A stretch of 12,113 bases of DNA from Deltaproteobacteria bacterium (GTDB taxonomy: Bacteria; Myxococcota_A; UBA796; UBA2385), in contig CANHON010000110.1 in assembly GCA_947462115.1 (NCBI GenBank), positions 1 to 12,113 on the forward strand, read 5' to 3'. The position numbers and the translations under genes are program-made. Under the pieces are notes generated by a model. It saw only the letters and a program-made list of their open reading frames with translations, was not told the origin of the DNA and did not search any database. Of this stretch, positions 6,762-12,113 are shown one piece after another. Positions within the stretch are counted from its first letter, which is position 1. The number at the start of each line of letters is the position of its first letter.

Positions 6762-8096
6762 GGGGTTGGCCAGGCGCATGCCGCGCGCGCCGGGGTCGGC
6801 CAGCCAGCGGCCCACCCGATGCAGCAGGTGGGTGCGCGCCAACAACACCGTGCTGGCGCCCATCACCGTCAGCAGCAGCATCCAGGGTCCGAGCAGCAGC
6901 CCCAGCGCGAGCCCGGTGAGGCCGATGGCGGTGCCGGCCCCGAGGATGACGTCCCGCTGCAGCAGCACGGCGCTGAGGCGCTCCGCGACGAGGTGAAGGT
7001 CTGGCTCGGCGTGCTCCAGCTGCGGACGGGCGGCCCGGAGCAGCGCCCTCCCCTCGCCGGTGCGCCCCCGGTACAGCGCCTCGAGGGCCGCCAACAGCAG
7101 CACAGCCGGCCGATCCCCGGCGACACAGCGCAGGCGGTCGACCGCGGCCCGGGCCGGCTCGCCGGTGCGAAGGCAGGTCAGGCCCCGGTGCCACAAGATC
7201 ACGAGATCATCGGGGAAGTAGGCCGAGGCCATCGCCGCGGTGGCGTAGGCCTGGTCGAAGGCGCCGATGTGGTCGGCCATCACGAGGGCGCCCACATAGG
7301 CCGAGCGGCGGAAGTGCTCGGCTTCGTAGGTGGCGACGACGCAGCGCAGGGCCTCCTCGGACTGCCCCTGGCGCATCGCGGCGATGCCGGCCCGCAAGCT
7401 GTCGTCGGTGGCGCCGCCCAGGTCGAGCCAAGCCAGCGGGGCGGCCTCGGTGGGCCGCTCGGTGGAGGTGAGGATGATCCCGCAGTCTACGGTGTGGTGG
7501 AAGGCCAGCATGCGCTCGCCGCCCTGCTCGTCCCCGCTCACCGCTTGAAAATGCTTGATCTGCTTGAAGAAGCCCTCTCGGGTGAGGCAGCTCCCCCGCT
7601 CCCGAAACCGGAAGACGTAGACCGTCCAGGGCACCGCCGGCCCGCCGGAAGCCGTCTCATCGGCCCCGCGCACCCGCGCGAAGTAGACGTCGTGCAGCTC
7701 ATCTTCGGCGACGAGGGCGATCTCGATCTCATCGGCCTCCACCTCGATCTGCCCGGTGGACCGGCGGAGGAAGGCCGCGATCTCTCCGGCGAAGTCGCCC
7801 GCGAGCAGGCCTGGAGAGTCCGCCGCCCGGGCCGCTGACCAGCCGTAGCGCAGCAGGTAGCTTCGCCGAAGCTGGGCGATCCGGCTGCGGCAGTGGGCGG
7901 CCTCGGCGGCGGCGGCGTCCGGGCTCGGCAGACGGGCGCCGGCGGTGGCGCCCCGGCGCTGGTAGAGCCGCACCGACTCCTCGAAGGAGTAGCGGCGCAC
8001 GCCCCCATCTCGCCCGACGATCTCGACCGGGAAGTCGACCAGCGCTTGGTAGTCCTTCGGAGGGTCCCGCCGGATTTTCCGAACACGCTCGATCAT
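6726..8096 (-). CDS. Unrecognised 456-residue protein with a C-terminal membrane hairpin
   Basis: I do not recognise this family. The ATG at 8096 has a GGGGGA stretch just upstream; the frame is open to 8750, but that part is antisense to the sigma-factor gene. There is no signal peptide, and the start is basic (MIERVRKIRRDPPKDY). Residues about 30-90 are helical with a conserved-looking segment (YSFEESVRLYQRR, then HCRSRIAQLRRSYLLRYGW). Residues about 100-240 are mixed alpha/beta (GQIEVEADEIEIALVAEDE, VPWTVYVFRFRERG, MLAFHHTVDCGIILT). Residues about 255-375 are paired helices resembling tetratricopeptide-type repeats (AGIAAMRQGQSEEALRCVV, then AYATAAMASAYFPDDLV). Residues 383-420 are strongly hydrophobic and could cross the membrane twice, leaving most of the protein in the cytoplasm. 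It is transcribed away from the ECF sigma operon, so it could be a target or partner of that module; this is inference. Confidence 0.75.
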   Translation of the reverse strand: MIERVRKIRRDPPKDYQALVDFPVEIVGRDGGVRRYSFEESVRLYQRRGATAGARLPSPDAAAAEAAHCRSRIAQLRRSYLLRYGWSAARAADSPGLLAGDFAGEIAAFLRRSTGQIEVEADEIEIALVAEDELHDVYFARVRGADETASGGPAVPWTVYVFRFRERGSCLTREGFFKQIKHFQAVSGDEQGGERMLAFHHTVDCGIILTSTERPTEAAPLAWLDLGGATDDSLRAGIAAMRQGQSEEALRCVVATYEAEHFRRSAYVGALVMADHIGAFDQAYATAAMASAYFPDDLVILWHRGLTCLRTGEPARAAVDRLRCVAGDRPAVLLLAALEALYRGRTGEGRALLRAARPQLEHAEPDLHLVAERLSAVLLQRDVILGAGTAIGLTGLALGLLLGPWMLLLTVMGASTVLLARTHLLHRVGRWLADPGARGMRLANPSGLRGPAVPKA

Positions 8097-8264
8097 GGTC
8101 CCCCGCTCCGCGCGCCTCGCTCGACCTTGCCCCGCGCCGCGGCGCCGGACACACTGTATCGCCCCGGTGAGGCGCGCGCTGGCCTCCCCCGGGGGGCCGC
8201 TTCGGCGGCCGACCGCGTCAACTTCGGTCATCTGCGCGCCGACCGGCAACACTCCGCCCCGGCG

Positions 8265-8897
8265 GTGCGTAGGGCCGGCGCCGCACCGACCGCCCTGGAG
8301 TCCCCCCTGAGCCTCCGCGTCCTCCACAACCCCGTTGACGAGCGCGATCGCATCGCCGCCGCCCTCGCTGGCGACGCCGGCGCGCGCGCGTGGCTCGTCG
8401 AGACCTTCACCCCCGTGTCCTACGGCTTCGCGATGCGCCTGATGGGCGACGAGCAGGACGCCCGCGACGCGGCCCAAGACACCATGCTCAAGGTGCTGCG
8501 GAACCTGCACCGCTACGACGCCCAGTGGCGCTTTAGCACGTGGGTGCTCGGGATCACCCGCAACACCTGCATGGACGAGTACCGCCGCCGCCGCCGCAAG
8601 CCGGTGTCCGAGGCGGTGGACGTGGCGAGCGAGGAGCCGAGCCCGGCTGACCTCTGCGACGCCCAGCTGCGCAGCGCCGCTGTCCGCAGCGCGCTGGAGG
8701 AGCTCCCGGAGATCTACCGCGAGATCATCATCTTGTACCACTACGAGCACCTGCTCTACCGCGAGATCAGCGAGCTGCTCAACCTGCCGATCGGCACGGT
8801 CATGAACCGGCTGTTCCGGGCCCGCCAGCGCCTCAAGGTGCGGCTGGAGGGCCTCGAGGCCGCCCAGGTGCCCCTCGCGCTCGGGCAGCTCGGATGA
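8265..8897 (+). CDS. ECF-family RNA polymerase sigma factor (sigma-70 regions 2 and 4)
   Basis: A 210-residue alternative sigma factor counted from GTG at 8265, the nearest canonical start that keeps region 2 whole. Region 2 spans about 41-111: MGDEQDARDAAQDTMLKVL, then FSTWVLGITRNTCMDEYRRR, the -10 recognition and core-binding part. Region 4 spans about 138-194: ALEELPEIYREIIILYHYEH, then YREISELLNLPIGTVMNRLF, the helix-turn-helix that reads the -35. Region 3 is absent, as usual for ECF factors. A short non-conserved tail follows. The start is uncertain: GTG 8265 has no Shine-Dalgarno sequence, while CTG at 8307 has GGAG at an ideal distance and would give 196 residues. The anti-sigma gene overlaps the stop by 4 bp (ATGA), which implies coupling and inhibition by it. 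ECF operons often drive themselves, but no typical ECF promoter (AAC-type -35) was found in 8097-8264. Confidence 0.92.
   Translation: MRRAGAAPTALESPLSLRVLHNPVDERDRIAAALAGDAGARAWLVETFTPVSYGFAMRLMGDEQDARDAAQDTMLKVLRNLHRYDAQWRFSTWVLGITRNTCMDEYRRRRRKPVSEAVDVASEEPSPADLCDAQLRSAAVRSALEELPEIYREIIILYHYEHLLYREISELLNLPIGTVMNRLFRARQRLKVRLEGLEAAQVPLALGQLG
8297..8309 (+). promoter_or_regulatory. Shine-Dalgarno and possible CTG start of the ECF sigma factor
   Basis: GGAG at 8297-8300 is followed by six bases and then CTG (8307-8309), in frame with the sigma factor. No ATG, GTG or TTG lies in frame between 8268 and the ATG at 8431, which falls inside region 2. Either CTG initiates, or the upstream GTG 8265 is used without a visible ribosome site. 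Confidence 0.4.
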
Positions 8898-9448
8898 GCG
8901 GCGGCTGGCGTCACCTCACCGACGCGCAGATCGAGGCCCTGGTCATCGGCGCCCTCGCCGACGCCGAGGCCGCGTCGCTGGCCGAGCACCTCGACGACTG
9001 CCCCCGCTGCGCTGGCGCGGTGGCCTCCGCCGATCCCCTCCGCCCGCTGCTCCTCGCCGACGCGCCGGCCCCCGCCTGTCCGGCCGACCTCTTCGCCGCG
9101 ATCTTGTCGGAGGCGCAGCGCGCGCCCGAGCTTGCGCCCGCCCCCTCGGCCCCGCGGATCGCCCCGCCGACGCTGCCTTCAGCGATGGAGCCCGCCTGCC
9201 CGCGCTGGCCGGCGGTCCTCGCCGCCTCCGCGCTCATCGGCGCCGCCGCCCTCGGCCTCCACGCCACCGGCGAGCTCGGGCCGAGCCTGCAGTGGGGCCT
9301 CGACGGGCTCCGGGCCAGCGCGGCGCTCAGCCGAAGCCTGGGCCAAGCCCTCGGCGCGCCCCTGTGGCTCATCGCCCTGGAGCTCCCCCTGCTCGGCGCC
9401 GCGGCCTGGTGGGCCTACCGCCGACGGGCGCTCCGGCCGGTGATCTAA
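8894..9448 (+). CDS. Zinc-finger anti-sigma factor with two membrane helices
   Basis: A 184-residue protein whose ATG overlaps the sigma-factor stop (ATGA), the usual arrangement for a sigma/anti-sigma pair. Residues 5-43 form the zinc-binding anti-sigma (ZAS) domain: LTDAQIEALVIGALADAEAA, then H32-x3-C36-x2-C39 in EHLDDCPRC. An upstream His (H7) may be the fourth metal ligand. Known for the family: this domain clamps the ECF factor and releases it on a redox or envelope signal. A Pro/Ala-rich linker (about 55-103) follows. Hydrophobic helices lie at about 105-122 and 155-175, joined by a loop of about 30 residues that should be periplasmic, so both ends would be cytoplasmic. C62 and C102 are additional cysteines. 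It probably restrains the upstream sigma factor at the inner membrane. The stop is 55 bp before the bactofilin-like gene. Confidence 0.88.
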   Translation: MSGGWRHLTDAQIEALVIGALADAEAASLAEHLDDCPRCAGAVASADPLRPLLLADAPAPACPADLFAAILSEAQRAPELAPAPSAPRIAPPTLPSAMEPACPRWPAVLAASALIGAAALGLHATGELGPSLQWGLDGLRASAALSRSLGQALGAPLWLIALELPLLGAAAWWAYRRRALRPVI

Positions 9449-9503
9449 GCGCCGCGCCGCCCGATCGCCGCGCCTGACGCCCCTCCTCCCCGAGCGCACC
9501 CCC

Positions 9504-10412
9504 TTGCCCCTGCGCCCCCTCCACCGCCGACCGCTCGGGCGCCCCGCCGGCGCAGGGGCGCACCTGCTCCTCGGGGCCGCGCTCAGCGCCAGCGCCGCGG
9601 CGCGCGAGGCCGCGGCCGACACCGGTGAGCACGGCAGCCAGCTCCGCCGCGAGAGCCGAGAGGTGCTGCTGCGGCGCGTTCACGCCCTCGAAGCCCGCGT
9701 GGTGGAGCTGGAGGGCGCGCCACCTGGCGATGGGAAGATCGTGCGCCGCGGTGATCTCGTCGAGCAGGCCGTGGGCCTCGGCGTGCCCGTGGAGGTCTGG
9801 GGCGAGGTCGACGGCGACGTCGTCGCGGTGGGCGCCGATGTGGTCGTGCACCGGGGCGCGACGGTGCGGGGCGACGCCGTCTCGCTCGGGGGCGAGGTCC
9901 GGGTGCTGGAAGGGGGCGCGGTCGAGGGCTCGCCGATCACGCTGCGCTCGCCGCCGCCGCCAAAACAGCGGGGCCTGAGCCGCCGGCTGAGCTACGCCCT
10001 CGGCGGGGGCGCGGCCGCGGTGCTGGCCGCCGGGCTGTGGCCGGGGCGCGCCCGACGGATGGCCGCGAAGCTCCGCGGGGGTCCCTTCGGCGCCCTCGCT
10101 GCCGGCCTGCTCGCTGCCAGCCTCCTGCCGGTGCTGGCCATGGCCTTCGCCATCACCGTGATCGGGCTGCCGATCGCCGCGCTGATCCTCCTCGGCATGG
10201 CCGTGGCCGGGCTGATGGGCGCCGTGAGCGCCGCCGAGGCCCTGGGCGAGCGGCTCCTGCCCCGGGTCACGCCCTGGGTGGCCACCGGGATTGGCGCGCT
10301 GCTGCTGATCCTCGTCTGGCAGCTCCCGTGGTTGGGTCGCCCGCTGGTGCTCGCGGCCCTGCTCGCCGGCTTCGGCGCCGCCCTCCGGAGCCGCGGCGGC
10401 CGGGGGACCTGA
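9504..10412 (+). CDS. Bactofilin-like polymer-forming membrane protein
   Basis: A 302-residue protein, third gene of the sigma/anti-sigma operon. The start is TTG at 9504; no Shine-Dalgarno sequence is clear, but this start alone gives a full signal sequence (basic residues 4-14, then AHLLLGAALSASAAA). Residues about 46-70 are a coiled coil (ESREVLLRRVHALEARVVEL). Residues about 95-145 are a short beta-helix of the bactofilin (CcmA/PF04519) type: VEVWGEVDGDVVAVGADV, then VHRGATVRGDAVSLGGEVRV, with hydrophobic/glycine turns every 5-6 residues. The second half is membrane: helices at about 163-180, 195-220, 222-243 and 259-294 (possibly two). Bactofilins are normally soluble cytoplasmic polymers; here the signal sequence puts the beta-helix in the periplasm or across the inner membrane. 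Such proteins next to ECF pairs are probably envelope-related targets or signal inputs. The gene ends 10 bp from the convergent phosphoesterase gene. Confidence 0.82.
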   Translation: MPLRPLHRRPLGRPAGAGAHLLLGAALSASAAAREAAADTGEHGSQLRRESREVLLRRVHALEARVVELEGAPPGDGKIVRRGDLVEQAVGLGVPVEVWGEVDGDVVAVGADVVVHRGATVRGDAVSLGGEVRVLEGGAVEGSPITLRSPPPPKQRGLSRRLSYALGGGAAAVLAAGLWPGRARRMAAKLRGGPFGALAAGLLAASLLPVLAMAFAITVIGLPIAALILLGMAVAGLMGAVSAAEALGERLLPRVTPWVATGIGALLLILVWQLPWLGRPLVLAALLAGFGAALRSRGGRGT

Positions 10413-10422
10413 GCCCGACCGG

Positions 10423-11724
10423 CTACTCCACCAGCTCGGCGGTGCTGCGCGGCGCCTTGGTGGTCAGCTTCTTCGGCGCCCAGCCGTCGGAGCCCCGGTA
10501 CTCGATCTGGTAGATCTCCTCAAAGCTCCCGTCGGACTTGAGGAAACGGAAGCCCAGCCGCAGCGTGTCGCCGCGGAGCGAGCCGGTCCACCAGCCCTGC
10601 ACCGGGAAGGCGCCGCCGTTGTAGGCGCCGGTGAAGCCCTCGTAGGTGTCGCGGGCCTTCGCCTGATCGACCACTTGGGGCGGGAGGCCGTCTGCGCGGT
10701 TCACCCGGTCGAGCTGATCCATCAGGGTGATGTCGAACATCGGCTCCAGCGGCACATCGGCGGCGCGTCCGGCGCGGTCGGCCGGCGCCCAGCGCATCAG
10801 ATCGTCGGCAGGCGCCCCGCCGCCGCCCACCCCAAGGTGCAGCACGCCGAGCGGGCCGTCCGGGAGCAGCACCTGGTGGGTGTGGTGGCCCGCCGAGATG
10901 ACCGCCCGCAGGCGCGAGACGCCGATGGTGCCCTCGACCAGGTCGACCAGCTCCTCGGGGCCGCCGCCGAGGTTCATGGCCGGCTCCTTGCCGCCGAGAT
11001 CGAGCACCGGGTCGTGCATCAAAATGACCATCCCGTCGAACTTCCCGCCGGTCTTGGGGTCGAGGGTGCGCTTGATCCAGCCGAGCTGCTCGGTCCACCG
11101 GCTGCCGAGGCGCTCTTTGGCGGGGTCGAGCACCAAGAAGCGCCAGGTCTTGCCCTCGGACTGCAGGTCAAAGGAGGACCAGGTCGCCACCCGCTGAAAG
11201 CCGATGTCCGCGCCGATCTCCGGGAAGGCCGCGCCCAGCGCCTCGTAGCGATCGTCCCCGGCGGCCTCGCGATCCCCGGCGACATAGACGGCCTTGAGGC
11301 GGGCTTTTCCGGTGGGGTGCGGGCTTGAGCTGGCCAGCACCTCGAGCCAGCGCTTGTCGAGCAGCTTGAAGGCGCCGGCGCTGCCCGCCTCGACCGCGTC
11401 GCCGAGGTGGATGAGCACCTGCGGACCCTCGGGGGTGCCGACCAGCGCGCCCATGTCGGCGATGATGGACTTGGTCGCGCCGGCGCGGACCTTGGCCATC
11501 CGCGCGCCGTCCGCCGCCGGGACCACCCCCCGGGTGTTGCCGACCAGGGCGAAGCGCAGGGGCTCCACCAGGGCCAAGCTCGCCCCGTCATCCGCGAAAA
11601 TACTGTGCTTGGCCGTCTTGTCGCCGCCGGCCACCGCGCCGCCGCCGGGGCTGAGCCCGAGCACGACCAGCGCCGCCGCGCCCCAAGAACGCCACCGCCG
11701 CCGCACTGTCTCGCCTTGTCGCAT
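10423..11724 (-). CDS. Exported metallophosphoesterase-like protein with degenerate metal motifs
   Basis: A 433-residue protein. The ATG at 11724 follows GGAGGG (complement of 11728-11733). Residues 1-32 look like a Sec signal peptide (RRRWRS, then GAAALVVLGL and a small-residue AVAGG end), so it is probably periplasmic or secreted. The order of motifs follows calcineurin-like phosphoesterases: strand plus loop FALVGNTRG (58-66), LIHLGDAVEAG (104-114, D109), VAGDREA (148-154), VILMHDPV (233-240, H237) and SAGHHTHQV (277-285). Two sites are altered. The first motif has N63-T-R65 in place of Asp-x-His, and GNHE is replaced by G150-D-R-E. The remaining metal ligands look intact. It may therefore have changed or lost activity. 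The C-terminal 110 residues (YNGGAFPVQGWW, DTLRLGFRFLKSDG) look like a separate beta domain of unknown role. It converges with the bactofilin-like gene and is divergent from the lipoprotein at 11982. Confidence 0.75.
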   Translation of the reverse strand: MRQGETVRRRWRSWGAAALVVLGLSPGGGAVAGGDKTAKHSIFADDGASLALVEPLRFALVGNTRGVVPAADGARMAKVRAGATKSIIADMGALVGTPEGPQVLIHLGDAVEAGSAGAFKLLDKRWLEVLASSSPHPTGKARLKAVYVAGDREAAGDDRYEALGAAFPEIGADIGFQRVATWSSFDLQSEGKTWRFLVLDPAKERLGSRWTEQLGWIKRTLDPKTGGKFDGMVILMHDPVLDLGGKEPAMNLGGGPEELVDLVEGTIGVSRLRAVISAGHHTHQVLLPDGPLGVLHLGVGGGGAPADDLMRWAPADRAGRAADVPLEPMFDITLMDQLDRVNRADGLPPQVVDQAKARDTYEGFTGAYNGGAFPVQGWWTGSLRGDTLRLGFRFLKSDGSFEEIYQIEYRGSDGWAPKKLTTKAPRSTAELVE

Positions 11725-11734
11725 GGGCCCTCCG

Positions 11735-11748
11735 GCGCCCCGGGGCGC
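11735..11748. repeat. 14-bp perfect palindrome beside the phosphoesterase ribosome site
   Basis: GCGCCCC followed directly by GGGGCGC forms a perfect palindrome one base upstream of the GGAGGG site of the phosphoesterase gene on the minus strand. It has no loop and consists of G and C only, so chance is a real possibility in this composition. It could act as an operator, or as a weak hairpin masking the ribosome site. Confidence 0.3.
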
Positions 11749-11798
11749 GCCGGCCCAACCTCACCAGAGCCCCGCGCCTTGTCCACCCGGTTGTCGCC

Positions 11799-11925
11799 GC
11801 TGCGCCCCACGCCAGGAGCGCTGCGCATGAGCGCCAATCAGCTGCGGTCGATTCTTCATCTGCTGCGGGTAATCCTCCATCGGCTGCAGCCCCAACCTTC
11901 AGGTGCTGCACCGGACCTGCGACGG
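11799..11925. repeat. Degenerate tandem array with 21-bp period (GCTGC at six phased positions)
   Basis: GCTGC begins at 11799, 11820, 11841, 11862, 11883 and 11905: steps of 21, 21, 21, 21 and 22 bp. The units starting at 11841 and 11862 agree at 15 of 21 positions. The three middle units share an A/T-richer tail of the type ATTCTTCAT, AATCCTCCAT, AACCTTCAG. The outer units share only the GCTGC core. The array occupies the middle of the 257-bp region between the divergent phosphoesterase (11724) and lipoprotein (11982) genes. A 21-bp step is two turns of B-DNA or seven codons. Confidence 0.75.
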
Positions 11926-11944
11926 CCAGCGGCGGCCCCGGCGC

Positions 11945-11974
11945 CTGAACGGGGCGCGCCGGACGGGCTATCCT
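11945..11974 (+). promoter_or_regulatory. Candidate promoter placing transcript start at the lipoprotein ATG
   Basis: TATCCT (11969-11974, 4 of 6 to the -10 consensus) stands only 7 bases before the ATG at 11982. A weak -35 candidate, CTGAAC (11945-11950), lies 18 bp upstream. If used, transcription would start at or next to the ATG, giving a leaderless message. This agrees with the absence of a Shine-Dalgarno sequence there. Confidence 0.3.
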
Positions 11975-11981
11975 CGCCCCC

Positions 11982-12113
11982 ATGCGCACCCGACCCCGCC
12001 TCGTCTTCGCTCCCCGCTCCCTCCCGCATGGCCTCGGGGTCTCGCTCGGCCTCGCGCTCGCGGCCTGCGGGCCCAAGGCGCCGACCCGGGTCATCGCCCC
12101 GCCCAGCGCCGAG
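11982..12113 (+). CDS. Lipoprotein, N-terminal fragment cut by the window edge
   Basis: Forty-four codons are visible from ATG at 11982 to the end of the window. The peptide has a basic start (MRTRPRLVFAPR), a hydrophobic core (LGVSLGLALAA) and a lipobox LAAC with C29 as the lipidated cysteine, followed by GPKAPTRVIAPPSAE, a typical Pro/Ala-rich tether. No Shine-Dalgarno sequence precedes it. The function cannot be told from this part. It is divergent from the phosphoesterase gene across the 21-bp repeat array, so both could share control by it. Confidence 0.7.
   Translation, partial: MRTRPRLVFAPRSLPHGLGVSLGLALAACGPKAPTRVIAPPSAE

Larger units (their letters stand above)
11827..12113 (+). other. 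Doubtful small open frame with good ribosome site inside the 21-bp repeat array
   Basis: ATG at 11827 follows AGGAG (11814-11818) by eight bases. The frame begins MSANQLRSILHLLRVILHRLQ, where the 21-bp repeat gives leucines in a seven-residue rhythm (LRSILHL, LRVILHR), an amphipathic helix. After about 22 residues the composition turns to Pro/Ala/Arg/Ser, and the frame then overlaps the lipoprotein gene out of frame and stays open to the window edge. The later part looks like a shadow frame of GC-rich DNA. The head could be a remnant of a gene or a leader peptide. I do not claim it as a confirmed gene. Confidence 0.2.

Noticed and set aside
8167..8309. GTG at 8167 after a TGTATC sequence as a start for the sigma factor
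   Set aside because: It is in a different frame and ends at a TGA at 8307-8311 without any sigma-factor sequence.
10413..10422. Terminator between the convergent bactofilin-like and phosphoesterase genes
   Set aside because: Only 10 bp separate the stops, and no hairpin with a T-run is visible nearby.

Overview
The window is 12.1 kb of very GC-rich, tightly packed bacterial DNA. Base composition, gene content (REC-HisKA signalling protein, many lipoproteins with LAAC-type lipoboxes, bactofilin-like and DUF4340 proteins) and long spurious open frames on the opposite strands fit a myxobacterium-like organism (Myxococcota or a relative). That placement is inference; there is no rRNA or other phylogenetic marker here. 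I see no mobile element, CRISPR array, tRNA or rRNA.

Layout from left to right. (1) 1-687, minus: N-terminal part of a response-regulator/histidine-kinase fusion cut by the window edge. (2) 895-1461, plus: small lipoprotein with six DxNxDG calcium-loop-like repeats. (3) 5290 down to 1467, minus: a probable operon grpE - trmL - manC - lipoprotein - gmd, read from a promoter candidate upstream of grpE. manC and gmd make GDP-mannose and convert it to GDP-4-keto-6-deoxymannose, a precursor of deoxysugars for surface glycans. (4) 5436-6761, plus: membrane-anchored DUF4340 protein, divergent from grpE. (5) 8096 down to 6726, minus: unrecognised 456-residue protein with a C-terminal membrane hairpin; its 3' end overlaps the DUF4340 gene by 36 bp. 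(6) 8265-10412, plus: ECF sigma factor, zinc-finger anti-sigma factor (4-bp ATGA overlap) and a bactofilin-like membrane protein, a probable envelope-stress or morphogenesis module. (7) 11724 down to 10423, minus: exported metallophosphoesterase-like protein with a partly degenerate active site. (8) 11982 to the end, plus: start of another lipoprotein.

The most unusual non-coding structure is in the 257-bp divergent region 11725-11981, where GCTGC recurs six times at 21, 21, 21, 21 and 22 bp (two helical turns, or seven codons). Inside it lies a small frame with a good Shine-Dalgarno sequence. Second is a 35-bp tandem repeat between manC and the operon lipoprotein. The sigma/anti-sigma/bactofilin-like module with its divergent unknown neighbour is the best candidate for a less-described functional system. 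No gap between genes exceeds 300 bp.
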